Assembly (NCBI GenBank): GCA_963921825.1 | Contig: OY997589.1 | Span: forward strand, 16,947,735 to 17,011,734 | Length of the DNA: 64,000 nt | Reading direction: 5' to 3' | Source of the DNA: Erodium maritimum | Lineage: Eukaryota; Streptophyta; Magnoliopsida; Geraniales; Geraniaceae | Part shown: positions 1-10,450 of the stretch, in pieces | How the letters are laid out: each line of letters starts with the position of its first letter | Position numbering within the stretch: the stretch's first letter is position 1 | Notes under the pieces: generated by a model | What the model was told of the DNA's origin: nothing | What the model saw: only the letters and a program-made list of their open reading frames with translations | The model's database searches: none | Program-made: the position numbers and the translations under genes

Positions 1-550
1 TGGCCAGGACCTGCAGCGACTGCGAGAACTCCAGCCACAGGAACGACATCAGCGTCAGGATGGAGTTGTTCAGCAGCTGCACGAACGCCAGCCGCCGGAA
101 CCGGAGGACGGTCAGGAACGTCCGGACCATGTGGAGGAACCTCGACAGGTAGAAGATGTAGGACCAGAAGAAGACCCGACCCGAGGGCCGCGTCCCCAGG
201 GGGAAGCACAGGAACCACTGGAACGGCGTCGTGTGGGTGCGCCGCCAGAACCAGCGCGTGTCGCGGATCTCGGCGGCGGCGGAGGTCAGGATGCCGGCGA
301 ATATGGTGGCGGAGACCAGGGCCATGGAGAGGCTGTGGAGGGCGGGGAGGGGGCCCAGGGGGAACGATTCCGTGCGGCGGCGGAGCCCCAGGAGGAGGAG
401 GGACCCGGCGATGTAGAACGAGATGGAGGTGAAGAGGAACAACCACGTGGCCCCCACCGATTGGGTGTGGCTCCACCGGAACCCGACGATGGTTGGGTGC
501 TCCGACAGCCAGTAGGCCACGGATTCAGTCGCCGCCACCGCCATGCCCAT
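1..550 (-). CDS. HOS3-like: ELO/SUR4-family fatty-acid elongase-like protein, HOS3 clade (5' part; runs off the left edge)
   Basis: On the minus strand a frame opens at an ATG at 550 (MGMAVAATES...) and stays open for 183 codons to the window edge, so the C-terminus is missing. Hydrophobic segments lie near residues 30-55, 70-95 and 110-135. The most telling stretch is PLGTRPSGRVFFWSYIFYL followed by SRFLHMVRT and FLWLEFSQS, which I recognise from the plant HOS3/ELO-like proteins of the ER membrane (3-ketoacyl condensation in very-long-chain fatty acid synthesis, linked in Arabidopsis to sphingolipid and ABA responses). Where animal and yeast ELO proteins have the HxxHH box, this protein reads QLLNN (residues 158-162). 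No intron is visible and codons end mostly in G or C. A second in-frame ATG is two codons further. Family assignment is firm; activity is uncertain. Confidence 0.88.
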   Translation of the reverse strand, partial: MGMAVAATESVAYWLSEHPTIVGFRWSHTQSVGATWLFLFTSISFYIAGSLLLLGLRRRTESFPLGPLPALHSLSMALVSATIFAGILTSAAAEIRDTRWFWRRTHTTPFQWFLCFPLGTRPSGRVFFWSYIFYLSRFLHMVRTFLTVLRFRRLAFVQLLNNSILTLMSFLWLEFSQSLQVLA

Positions 551-1912
551 CGCCGACCGTTAAAAACTGACCGGACGACGGGGTAATAAATGTGGTTTAA
601 TACCAGTTTTATTTTGTTTTGTCTTTTTCCGTTGTTTCTGAAACGGGAGGTAAAAAATTAAAGAGTTGGTTGGAGAGGACGAGATTGAAATTAGGGATGG
701 CAAAAGGGAACGTTGTTACACGTGGAATAGCTGAGCTGCAATTGCAAATACACGTTGTTTTCTTTCGTTCTATTATGTAAAAACAGTTACGTCAAACATT
801 TCCGAGTGCCACAATTCGGATGGCAAATAGTAATTTGAGATTTTGAAAGCAGGTATGTAATTTTCTTGTTTATTTATTATTTTATATTGATTAGAAAAAA
901 TGTTTAATGAGAAATAAAGTATTATAACTTAATCTATATGGTAGGGTGAGCATTTGTCAATCCTTGGTGTCAAAGTCGAGTCTGATAATCGGAATTGAAG
1001 TCTTTCATTGTTCAGAGTGACCTATCGGAACCAATACTGAAAACTAACCAAGTGTCGAAACTAGTCGGATTAAAACATTGTCAGTCATGTTTTTAACTAG
1101 TTATATACTGAGTGATATCTAGACGGACAAAGACCCGTATGAGACCCTATCGATTAACTATTTGTCATGCTACCAAACGGAAAGTTATGGATGCGGATCT
1201 AGAATGGTGCATGCCGAAAGCCTATTGTCGGAGATTACATGTTTGGTTGAAGGTTGGAGAGAAGGAAGAGTGAACCAAGCAACGTCCCTTGGATAATTTC
1301 CCAAATGTTTGATAATTATTATTGGGCTCTCCATGCCCCCATTATAGTGTTATCATCGTACAACCCCATCTCATTGAGTCTAGCTTCCAGGAGAAGTAGA
1401 CTCTTAGTTAAACCACCATCTTTCTCAGTCATCGTAGCGTAACATGTCGGTTCTATGGGATTTCTAGCCAATCAAAACCTTATGATGTAGGGGAGTAGGA
1501 CGGAGCCATTGGCCGGTTTTATTTCATATTGAGAGAATTAATTAGCAAGCTTTTCATTCTAAACAAAAATGTGATAGTTCTCTGGAAGGGAAACAGATTG
1601 AATGCTTGTTTCTTATACGCTAAATAACACCACCCATCCTTTTCAATTGTTTTAGTCTCATTTTCATAAATTCATTGAACACGGACTGATAACATGTAAA
1701 AACAATAACAAAATTACAAATGATTGTTGCAGCTTGCAGCGTAGAAATTGTAGAGTGTTAACATTTTCTTATAATTAATCAAATCAGTTTTATATTGCTT
1801 GTTTGATAAATGAGGTTTAAACTAAGGTAAGAAATTTTGCTCTTCTTTTAGCCTTATAAATCAAGATCATAGGTTCTTATAGAGTTCTTTTTTACCTTAA
1901 AAGAAGATGATT
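551..1912. other. Intergenic, upstream of the ELO-like gene
   Basis: This AT-rich stretch should hold the promoter and 5' leader of the minus-strand ELO-like gene. I see no coding signal. A lone hAT-like terminus, TAGGGATGGCAAA, sits at 692-704. It is identical to the terminal repeat of the hAT element at 60342, but no matching inverted end was found nearby. Confidence 0.5.
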
Positions 1913-3582
1913 ATTTTTTTTATCAACGAAAAATATGATTTTATTGAGAATACAAGGCAATAAGGAGGGCCTACTGAAGGGGTGCCCAAAAACCAAGCTC
2001 CCTATCTCTCGGAGCCTGCCTGAAGGAGAAGTTCTAGTTTCCTGATTGCCAATTTGCTACTTTAGCATTAGGAGTGTCTGACAGAGAAAGAAGCATGGGG
2101 AAAGGGAGGAAAAGGCTCAAGGGAGGACCAGTAGTCATACCAATGACTAATAAGCCGCATGTTACCCAACATCAACTTGAGACTCCAAAGTACCAAAGAG
2201 AGAAGCGACTCTATCATCTCTAAATAAACCCAGAATTCGAGCCATGATGGGAGAATGATTAGGAGCCCGAAGAGATGAGAGAACCCATTCAACAGTAGAC
2301 CAACCATTGATGTCGTTAGGGGTGGGCATCGGTCGGGGCCCGACAATATTTTCATTATCCGTAACCCAAACCGGGAGGACTTGTTACTTGAAATTCGTAA
2401 CCGTCACCGCACCGGGTTCCAACGAAAAACCTAAAAACCGACCGTCACGGAGCGGCCGGTTACGATTTTTAACCGACCCATTGGGCTTTCTTTTGGGCCT
2501 TCAATTAAAGGCCAAATTAGAAAGAAAAAAACATCAATTTCTGTAACAATTAGAACAATAAAATCAATTTACAACAAAAACACAATTAGTTATTACTAAT
2601 AACTTGCTATTAAGCTATTACATCAAGAAAAACATTTCTAAAAAAGTCTTTAATGGTCTTTAAAAACAAAAACCATAAATGCATGCCACACACCATAAAT
2701 AAAAGATTAAAATATATGTTTATTCAACTACAAGGACAATCAAATAGACTTTAAACTTTAAAATCAAATAAATTCACTAATACTTGTGTCAATGTTTAAT
2801 TTATTTTAACTTAACAACCAATTTACTACATGATTGTTTATAGGAAAATTTATGATTAAAAGTAAACTAATCTCTTACTTTTTTTTATCAGCAATCCTAC
2901 ATTTTACTTCTGTTACACTGTTAATCTAATACTAGTGTCAACATTTAATTTAAAACTCTTGTAATACTATAACCATCAAATTAGTAAAACAAAACATAAA
3001 CATTTTTATATACACACCTAAAGTCGGTCCGTCGGTTTTTTACCGGTCTGGAAGATAAAAAACCGTACCCACCCAAAATGCTACCGGTTGGTATTTTTTT
3101 AACCGTGACCGTCGCCGGTGACACCGGTTCGGGTGATTCCGGTGATGGGGACGGCTGTTGACGGTCGATTTTCGGCGATGGCCGGATATTTGCCCAGCCC
3201 TAGATGTCTCAAAGAAAGAGCTTCTAGGGGGGAGTTCGTCTCATTACTATATCTCCAGATCCATTTATCTAGGAGACTTAAGTTAAACTCAAATAGCCTT
3301 CGAATGCCTAAAACTCCAAAGGCGTTCGGCTGAACAACTTGAGCCCAAAGGACTTTACAGAAAAGTCTTTTTTCCTAGTTTGGCTCCCTAAAGAAAGGAT
3401 CTAATTATGCTTTCAAGCTTCAGGATTACCGTCTTAAGAGCTCTATAAAGTGACATGTAGAACACGGGGAGAGTTGAGAGAATGGAGTGGATGAGAGTGA
3501 ATCTGTCTCCTTGAGAGATTAGCTTAGGATTCCAAGATGACAAGGCTTTTTGGAACTTGGAGATGAAAACCAACCGGAGTAG
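1913..3582 (-). mobile_element. LINE (L1-type) 3' remnant, split by a hAT insertion
   Basis: Minus-strand LINE relic. A poly-T run at 1914-1920 marks its 3' poly(A) tail. Its upstream part, 3203 to about 3582, encodes a reverse-transcriptase thumb motif (residues like FISKFQKALSSWNPKLISQGDR and LSTLPVFYMSLY). The 1921-2316 part contains degraded downstream sequence with several stops. The two parts are one element separated by the hAT element at 2317-3202. It is 5'-truncated and non-functional. The right limit is approximate because a hAT-end-like sequence begins near 3583. Confidence 0.75.
2317..3202. mobile_element. Non-autonomous hAT element inserted in a LINE
   Basis: The ends form inverted repeats: TAGGGGTGGGCATCGG on the left, and TAGGGCTGGGCAAATATCCGG when the right end is read on the other strand. 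The flanking 8-bp duplications are GATGTCGT (2309-2316) and GATGTCTC (3203-3210), 6 of 8 identical, as expected of an old hAT insertion. The interior is AT-rich in the middle and CCGGT/ACCGG-rich near both ends (subterminal repeats). It has no transposase. Confidence 0.85.
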
Positions 3583-3687
3583 TGTTTTATGGTGGCGGTG
3601 GTGGTTGCAAAAAATTACACCGGTGAAGTTTCGGTTGGTTCCCAAAATCTATGTAATGGTTGGTTAAACCGATCACGAACACCCCTA
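3583..3687. mobile_element. Terminal fragment of a second hAT element
   Basis: The fragment ends in CGAACACCCCTA, which reads TAGGGGTGTTCG on the other strand, a common plant hAT terminus. The preceding bases carry repeated GGTTGGTT/AACC motifs typical of hAT subterminal regions. No opposite terminus was found, so the extent is a guess. Confidence 0.4.
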
Positions 3688-4451
3688 CTTGCTAAATAAT
3701 ATAGCTAGATCAATAAGATGACCCATTGAGGCCCAAGTTGAAATGTCAAGAGCCCAATAATCAATCGACACAAATCAAACAGTTAAAAGGCCCCAAGAGA
3801 GAATTAACGATCAGGATCGTCTCCGACAATGTTAAGGATGCCACAAGATTGGAGCGGCTATATCGTCCAATACAAGGTGATCTTTACAAAATCAGTAGGT
3901 AGACCTGGTCGACTCGGAAACTTCCACACAATAACTCAGTTTTCGTTTCTTCCAATATTAGCCTCCTGAAGCTCCGCCAGCCAGCCAGTCATTATTGTCG
4001 TCGCTGAGTGTTCCGCACTCGATTTTGATCTCTCCACGATCGATCGATCTCAAAAAGGTCAGTTTTTGTTTCCGTCGATTTTTTTAGTCCGTTTGTTGTT
4101 TGAATTATGAGTCCGTGAAGTTAAGGGTTTCGATTTAGATTTGTAATTGCTTTGAATTTGATATTTTCATTCAAAGGGTTGATCTGGGTTTTGGGTTTCC
4201 TGTCGGCAATTATTATTAGGCGTAGAATTATGGTTGGGAACTCGATGTGGAGTTAAGCCTAAACGTGTTTGGATTAGGGTTTTCTTTTATAATTAAAGGA
4301 GCTGTTTTGAAGTGTTTAGATTATGGAAGTGAAGCAGCAATTGTTGTGATTTTGATTTGTGTGTGTTTAGATTATGGAAGTGAAGCTGCAATTGTTGCGA
4401 TTTTGATTTGTGTGTGTTTAGATAGTGCAGTGCAGGTGTTTGGAAGGGAAG
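3688..4451 (+). promoter_or_regulatory. Promoter, 5' leader and probable leader intron of the RING gene
   Basis: AT-rich sequence leads to a pyrimidine-rich leader near 3950-4057. A good splice donor, AAAAG|GTCAGT, lies at 4057/4058. A plausible acceptor, GATAGTGCAG, ends at 4430. This predicts a leader intron of about 373 nt just upstream of the ATG at 4452, a common arrangement in plant housekeeping genes. There is no transcript evidence. Confidence 0.45.
4315..4416 (+). repeat. 51-bp tandem duplication in the predicted leader intron
   Basis: Two copies of a 51-bp unit (4315-4365 and 4366-4416) start TTTAGATTATGGAAGTGAAG and are nearly identical. The start of a third follows at 4417. The duplication ends just before the predicted splice acceptor. 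Confidence 0.9.
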
Positions 4452-5102
4452 ATGGAAAGTGGTTTGGGTGAAGCAAGTGGTGTAGCAGCATCTTGCTCAG
4501 GAAACAGCTCGAATGATTTTGATGCTGGGGATTTCGAGTGCAACATTTGTTTCGATCTAGCACAAGACCCAATTGTGACTCTTTGTGGTCACCTCTACTG
4601 TTGGCCTTGTTTGTACAAGTGGCTCCATCATCATTCACATTCCCATGAATGTCCTGTATGCAAGGCCCTCGTCCAGGAGGACAAGTTGGTTCCTCTTTAT
4701 GGAAGGGGCAAAACTCAGACTGATCCGCGCTCCAAGTCCTATCCTGGAATCGACATTCCCAACCGTCCAGCAGGGCAGAGGCCCCAAACAGCTCCTCCTC
4801 CAAACCCCTTTTCGAATTATGGCTTCATGGGGGTGCCTGTGACCACTGCAAGGGTTGGTAACTTCACGCTGTCCACTGCCTTTGGTGGCCTAATCCCAGC
4901 TTTGTTTAATGTTCAGTACAACACCTTCTCTGATGCCACTGTATATGGAACCACTTCTGGTTACCCTTTTGGGTTGAACCAAGCATTTTATGGGGGGCAT
5001 GCTCATGGTTTTCCACAGCCCACAACTCGCAGGCAAGTTGATTTTCTGAAGAATCTTTTTGTGGTGTTGGGTGTCTTGATAATCTTCTTTTTGATTTGGT
5101 AA
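4452..5102 (+). CDS. Tail-anchored RING E3 ubiquitin ligase (RMA / RNF5-RNF185 type)
   Basis: This 216-aa protein has an N-terminal C3HC4 RING: Cys30, Cys33, Cys45, His47, Cys50, Cys53, Cys67 and Cys70, with Trp51 in the usual E2-contact region. The RING is followed by GRGKTQTDPRSKSYPGIDIPNRP, a conserved tract of the plant RNF185-like/RMA family. Residues 199-216 (NLFVVLGVLIIFFLIW) form a single hydrophobic C-terminal anchor, so the protein should sit in the ER membrane with the RING in the cytosol and ubiquitinate ER clients in quality control. An in-frame GTG lies upstream at 4425, but the ATG at 4452 gives the usual family N-terminus. The coding region has no intron. The paralogue within the RMA group cannot be told from sequence alone. 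Confidence 0.93.
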   Translation: MESGLGEASGVAASCSGNSSNDFDAGDFECNICFDLAQDPIVTLCGHLYCWPCLYKWLHHHSHSHECPVCKALVQEDKLVPLYGRGKTQTDPRSKSYPGIDIPNRPAGQRPQTAPPPNPFSNYGFMGVPVTTARVGNFTLSTAFGGLIPALFNVQYNTFSDATVYGTTSGYPFGLNQAFYGGHAHGFPQPTTRRQVDFLKNLFVVLGVLIIFFLIW

Positions 5103-5248
5103 ACATTTTATTATCTTGTATGACTTGAGAAAGTTCTACCTTTGGTGGTTGTAAATATGCTAGTTTTGTTCTCATGCTTGAGAAAATGGCCCCAAATCTT
5201 TGTGTCTAAGTCTTGGGCAGACTGAATGGAGTTTGTATCACTTTCATG

Positions 5249-5254
5249 AATAAA
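5249..5254 (+). terminator. Probable polyadenylation signal of the RING gene
   Basis: An AATAAA hexamer lies 147 bases past the RING stop codon, in a T-rich 3' untranslated region. Confidence 0.55.
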
Positions 5255-6390
5255 ATTTGGAATCTTCCACCTTATCTTTATGGATGACAAGTTGCTCAAG
5301 ATCGTTTGTTTACATGACCCTGTGAACTGACCTTGTGATTATACATAATATCCTATTAATGAACTTTGTGTGGTAGGAATTATTGATAGCCTGGGTCATA
5401 GTTTTGAGATTTGGTAATGGATTGGAGCTATTTTGAGTTGTGGAAGTGGGTATTGATAATATTGTAACTAAGAGGACTCTGCTTGCCCCAAGGGAGCACA
5501 AGCACAGACTCATCTGCAAGTAACAATGACATGGTTGAAACTCCAAGGAATGTGTTGTGACAATCAAGTTGTAAATGTAGGACTGTCATTAAATTGAACA
5601 AGCAACAATACTGTTTTTGCTACTGATAGGATTGCAGAGCTTCATGTGGGTTTTGCAAAAAGAAGATTGATACTGGGAACACAACAAGTCTACCGAACAA
5701 ACCGTGTTGAGTTCTGAAGACTCATTAACTTCAGTCCTTGCATTAATTATGTATATTTGTATCATTAAACCGTCTTTGACTACTACGGCCTAACCAGACC
5801 GTCTTTTTTGACTTGCAAAAATGAATTTTGCTCTTTGGTTTTGGACATAGAACGCAGCTTCCTACTGTATTAGTTTTGTTGGATTCACATTGAACTGCTG
5901 CAGTTTTAGACTTTTGTTGGTATTTTCCAACTAGTTGCACAACTCGCAGTCAACACTGGGTTTTTTAGCATAAAAATTACACTAACATGAGTTTCATGTC
6001 CTTGATTATTGCATTTGTCCATATTGGTGGAATGTGGTACATAATTTTATAAAACTAAGTTTGGCATAATGCTATTTGTCAACTGAAATTCTTGGCCGCA
6101 TTCTACCTAATTTTACACTTAGAAACAAAGTTGAGTAAGCTCATGAATTTCAACTAGGAAGAAATCAGCATACTAAACAATGCAGATGAGATGGAGCTCT
6201 TTTTGGGCACATGGTTTATAGTTTTGTACACAAAAAAAAACTTGAACTAATAATTGCATATAATTTTCATAATTTAGTTTATTCTAATATTTGTTCTTCT
6301 TTCATGTATTAGATTTGTTATAAAAAAAAAGGATAACTATGTATTGGGGTGATTTTAAGAATACTATGTATATATGTAAAAAGTTGAGAA
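5255..6390. other. Intergenic, no recognisable feature
   Basis: AT-rich sequence downstream of the RING gene. No coding signal, tRNA or transposon end was recognised. Confidence 0.5.
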
Positions 6391-6612
6391 TTTTTTTTTT
6401 TTGATAAGCGCAAAATTTTTATTCAAAGGACATTCTCCAAGGAGGAGAAGCCGAAAAGCAAGCAACCACGATTACATAAGCCTCCATAAGAGAAAACAGT
6501 GCACAAACCCTTAACAAAGAACGACCAGAATCAACCAGTTAAAAACAACTTCCTCTAATCTTCCTCATACCACTCGCTATCCGAGGACGAAACGCTGGAG
6601 GCCTTTTGATTG
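6391..6612 (-). mobile_element. Short 5'-truncated LINE/retroposon tail
   Basis: A 222-bp insertion begins with poly-T (the poly(A) tail on the minus strand) followed by GATAAGCGC. It is flanked by an exact 11-bp target-site duplication, AAAGTTGAGAA, at 6380-6390 and 6613-6623. The tail (…GCTTATC then A's) matches the tail type of the two RRM retroposons downstream. This is a severely 5'-truncated copy. Confidence 0.85.
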
Positions 6613-6667
6613 AAAGTTGAGAAATAGTTGGTAGATAATTCAGTATGGTATATGAATTGCTTCCTTT

Positions 6668-8437
6668 TAGAAGAGGCTTACCGGACGATGGCTCCTTGAT
6701 TTCCTTTTCATCGTTCTGTACTTTGTTACTCTCCTTGTACAATGATTATATTGCTATTGAGAGTAAACTGTCTCCAAAGAAGGCTAGAAGCATTGCTGAG
6801 CCGATGGGTAACAATAAAGGCAAGCTTCAATTTCGCAAGAGGAAACATAAACAGGGGGTTATTGGATCTCGGTTGACTTCTTGATCTCAAGCTGATCCGA
6901 TCGTAGCCAATCCCGTCGTAAGGGACTCTGGAGGTAAGATCCGAAAGGGGTTGAAAGAGGGTACGAAGCGTGAAGCCGAGACAGTTCTCGTTTCGGTTGC
7001 AGAACCTTCTACTTCAAATGCTGCAGCACCTACAACTGAAGTTCTCCGGATTGATACGGAATCGCTGAGGGGTTCGGTTGTGCGTCCGACAGCATCAAAG
7101 TTTGGCCGGCGGCATCGGACAGTGAAGACCGGCAAGTTCGTTGAACAAGAAGACGAGGTTTTTGTGAATGACTTGCCGTTCGAATCATCGGAAGATTGGA
7201 CTCGAAATGTGTTCAGTCCTTTTGGTAAGATTGTATCCGTTAGAGTTCCCAAACGCCCGAGCCGAAGCAACCGTTATTTCGGTTGTTCGTTTCGATTCAA
7301 ATGATGCAGCAATGAAGGAGATCGAGGTTTTGAACGGGTTTAAGATCGACGGCTACATTTTATTTGTAGCCACAGCTTTGGCATCGCCAAAATGAATTGA
7401 ATCTGCGCTCAAACCGGTTTTGTGCCTCTGCTTCTGGGTTGCAGAAACAAAGTATATGTGGGTTGGTTGAACGCGTTTAAGAGGAGGTGGACACTGTTGA
7501 TGGTCTCAGTTCTCCTGTGGTTACCGCGGAAGGGGGGGATCGGTCCGGCGAATCGACGGAACTGGTTGCCGACGTCGGTGCTCTCATGGTTGCTGACGTC
7601 GGTGCTTCTTCCATGATTCAAACGGAGATTCAAACGGATGCAAATCCTTTGGCGATCGATCCTACCAGTTGTGATCTTGCTGTTGCGATATCGTCTCCTG
7701 AAATCACGATGGTTGACTCCTGTGTTGGCGGCGTGACAAGGGATTGCGCTGCAGATTGTACGATTGGTGATGGTCAATTCGTTGGACCTGAACAAACTTC
7801 TGGGCTTACTGTTTTGGGGTCAAGTGGGCTTGTCATTCAAGCGCACCCCATTTCGCATCAGATATTAGTCTAGGATGGTATGGCTGGAGGCCCACCTCCT
7901 CAGCAGGTGGTGACCCCGTCTGTTTCTCCTGTTTCGATTGAACCTGTTGTTATTGGAGCGGGTCAGCCATTACAGCAGGTGGCATCTCCGTGGAAGGATG
8001 CTCTCGTCACTTCGAAGCGGGTGAGCCGCCCCCCTAAACATTTATCGGATTTTTATACTATGAAGTGTAAACCGAAGATTTCGGATAGGGAAAGGTTTGT
8101 TCGTCCCGTCGACATTGAAAAACAGATTGAGCAAGGCCGTAATGGAAATACGGAAGTTGCAGCTTTGCCGCAAGGAACCGACGCATGGACTATAATTCGT
8201 GAGTTGGCTGCCAAGAAGAAAAACGCGAAGACTAGTCGTTGACTTCGGGAGGCGAGGCTTTTCTTTTTTGGTTTTGTTTTTTGTTTTGTTTTTTGAAAAG
8301 GCTAGGCCTTTTGGCTTCCCGTGGTGGAGTCCTTCTGTTATTGTTGGTTTTCACCCTGCTTCTCCTTAAACCAGGGCATTCTGATTTTTTTTTTTGGAAA
8401 TCAGTCTTATTAATAAATTTTCGAACTTATAAAAAAA
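6668..8437 (+). mobile_element. RRM-ORF1-only retroposon, copy 1
   Basis: A 1.77-kb insertion bounded by an exact 16-bp target-site duplication, ATGAATTGCTTCCTTT (6652-6667 and 8438-8453), ending in a poly(A) run at 8431-8438. That is the signature of target-primed reverse transcription by a LINE. It encodes a broken RRM protein (see pseudogene) and no endonuclease or reverse transcriptase. Since ORF1 sequence is present near the 5' side, simple 5' truncation does not explain the missing ORF2. The 3' end, TCTTATTAATAA...CTTAT then A's, is shared with the copy at 8591. Confidence 0.85.
6951..8242 (+). pseudogene. LINE ORF1-type RRM protein, disrupted (copy 1)
   Basis: Successive open blocks in different frames align in order with the minus-strand copy at 8797-10208. 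An N-terminal basic region is followed by an RRM: RNP2-like VFVNDLPF near 7160, VRVPKRPSRSNRYFG before RNP1 near 7250, then, after a frameshift near 7300, FDSNDAAMKEIEVLNGFKIDGY. A divergent acidic middle part (about 7487-7873) follows, then a conserved C-terminus (WKDALVT, RPPKHLSDFY, KCKPKISDRERF, RELAAKK) ending at 8242. At least two frameshifts and stops mean no full protein is made. The layout resembles RRM-containing ORF1 proteins of BNR-type plant L1 elements. The conserved C-terminal block is one I cannot name. Confidence 0.75.
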
Positions 8438-8590
8438 ATGAATTGCTTCCTTTCATCTATTTCTCATACTCTTCGTAGACATGTTTGTATACAAATAAAA
8501 TGACAAACCAAATCAACATAATTGTTATTGAAGTAATAATGGATTATAATGTACTTACTAAGCATTTAATCAATTAAAACTTTCCAATTC

Positions 8591-10450
8591 TTTTTTTTGA
8601 TAAGCTCGAAATATTATTAATAAGACTAATTCCAAAAAGGAATTAGAATGTCTTGCTTCAAGAAGAAGCAGAGGGGGAACCAACGATTACAAAGGGGCTC
8701 CAGCATTGGGAGCCAAAAGGCCTAACCTTTTAAAAAGAAAACAAAACAAGGAACCGAAAAAACAGAAAAACCCCCGAGAATCCTCGCTACCCAAGGTCAA
8801 TGTCGGGTCTTCGCACCCTTCTTGGCAGCCAACTCACGAATTGACATCCATGCATCAGTGCCCTGAGACGATGCGACGACCTGAGTTTTTCCGAGTTTCA
8901 CTTGCTCAACTTGTTTCCCTATATCAACAGGATGGATATATCTTTCACGATCAGAAACCTTAGGTTTACACCGAAGTTCATAAAATTCCGTCAAATGTTT
9001 AGGGGGACGCCTCACCCGTGGTTGAATAAGGACATCCTTCCACGGGGATGACTGACCCGTAGAAACATTAACAGAATCATCTGGACAAGAGGGTCCAATC
9101 CCTATACATGACCCATTTAAAGCTGATCTAAGGCATTGAAGCCCAGAATTAGGCCCATCCGAGATTTGCACAACAGGCCCAGCTAGCCCTTGTGACCCAC
9201 CATCTCCAACAGCGGCGGCCTCAATTTCCACGACACCAACAGACGTCCTGGAATCACGAGTGTCGATCGCAATCTCACCAGAATCACGATTTGATTCACC
9301 CTCAACGAAATCGAGAGGATCTCGCGATCCATCCCCAACTGAATCAGGAAGTGGATTCGCAATCTCCGCACCCAATTTCGTCATTGACCGTGATTCCTCG
9401 CCCTGGACGAACTCCGGCGGAACTCCGGCGCGAACCACGCCGATCTCTGATGCTCCAACTTGTCCCAGATCATCCTGAACCTGCAACAAATCCGGTACAG
9501 AGCATTTCCCACGGGCCTGCACCATGCTCTGTTTTGGAGTTCCAGAAACAGAGACTACGGATGCACGCCTGCGCCAAGCTTTTGCAACGAATAAGGTGTA
9601 CCCATCGATCGAAAAACCGTTCAAAGCCTCGACCGCCTTATCTGCTGCGTCTTTGGAGTCAAAACGAACAAACCGAAGTACCGTTGACTGTGGCTTGGTC
9701 GCTTTGGCACTTTGACATTCAGGATTGGCCCGAAAGGACTGAACAAATTCTTTGTCCACTCCTCCGTCGATTCGAAAGGTAGACAATTCACAAAAACCTC
9801 ATCGTCTAACTCAACAACACCGCTCACCTTAGGCCGACGACGAACCACCTTTGTCGCCGGTTGTTTCTCAGCAGGGGGTTGAGACTTGGTACCAACACGA
9901 GGTGGCTCGATACCAGCACGAGGTGGTGGTTCGGTACAAGGTTGTAACACTGCCACCGATGCTGCTCGCCTCTTCCGACGACGCACACGCCTGTGGTCCG
10001 AACCAACAGTCTCCGTCTCACGGTTCTTCCTCTCCTTCGGCAACTTTCGGATCTGTCGTTTCTGAGTTGAAGCAGCAGTCTCCGAAATTGTCAGAACGTG
10101 GGTCAGCGCTGTCGCCACTGCACCCAGCACCGCCGTCACCTCCGCCAATAAACCAGTGACTGGTTTAGCTCTCCGGCGAAGACGCGACGTCGAGAGAGAA
10201 GGAACCATTATATTGTATAGTTGCTCATTAGGACGGAACCCGAAGCTCCTCTAGTCCTAACGACGGCCGTCTCTTCTGACATCGCCACTGCTCCTCCTAA
10301 GTTATGTCCGGGCCTTCAGCTTCGTCGCAGTGGCGAGAATCAACATTCTCTCTGCCGTTTGGGCTCCTCGAGAGTGGATGTGATCTCTGAACCGTCTTGG
10401 CCTCACCGATGCTTCCTCCCTGGTCTGTCTTTTGATTCCGGGTCGACATG
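8591..10450 (-). mobile_element. RRM-ORF1-only retroposon, copy 2
   Basis: A minus-strand relative of the 6668 element. Poly-T at 8591-8598 is the poly(A) tail, followed by GATAAGCTCGAAATATTATTAATAAGAC, homologous to the tail of copy 1 in reverse. The body carries the same RRM protein. No reverse transcriptase lies upstream of the ORF. I found no clear target-site duplication, and the right limit (5' end, around 10450) is an estimate. Confidence 0.7.
8797..10208 (-). pseudogene. LINE ORF1-type RRM protein, one frameshift (copy 2)
   Basis: Better preserved than copy 1. An opening frame starts at the ATG at 10208 (MVPSLSTSRLRRRAKP), runs through a Lys/Arg-rich region and the RNP2-like VFVNCLPF to SQRYFG (RNP1), then shifts frame near 9660-9690. 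The second frame continues from the RRM (FVRFDSKDAADKAVEALNGF) through an acidic middle region to the conserved end (WKDVLIQ, RPPKHLTEFYELRCKPKVSDRERY, GTDAWMSIRELAAKK), stopping at 8797. Joined length would be around 470 residues. An RRM in ORF1 implies RNA binding for ribonucleoprotein formation. No zinc knuckle is seen. Confidence 0.78.

Noticed and set aside
131-586. 151-codon plus-strand open frame at the left edge
   Set aside because: It is the complement of the ELO-like gene; composition is a G/C-rich shadow with no known motif.
4425-4451. Nine-codon upstream extension of the RING protein from GTG
   Set aside because: GTG starts are unusual in plants and the region is predicted leader/intron; the ATG at 4452 fits the family.
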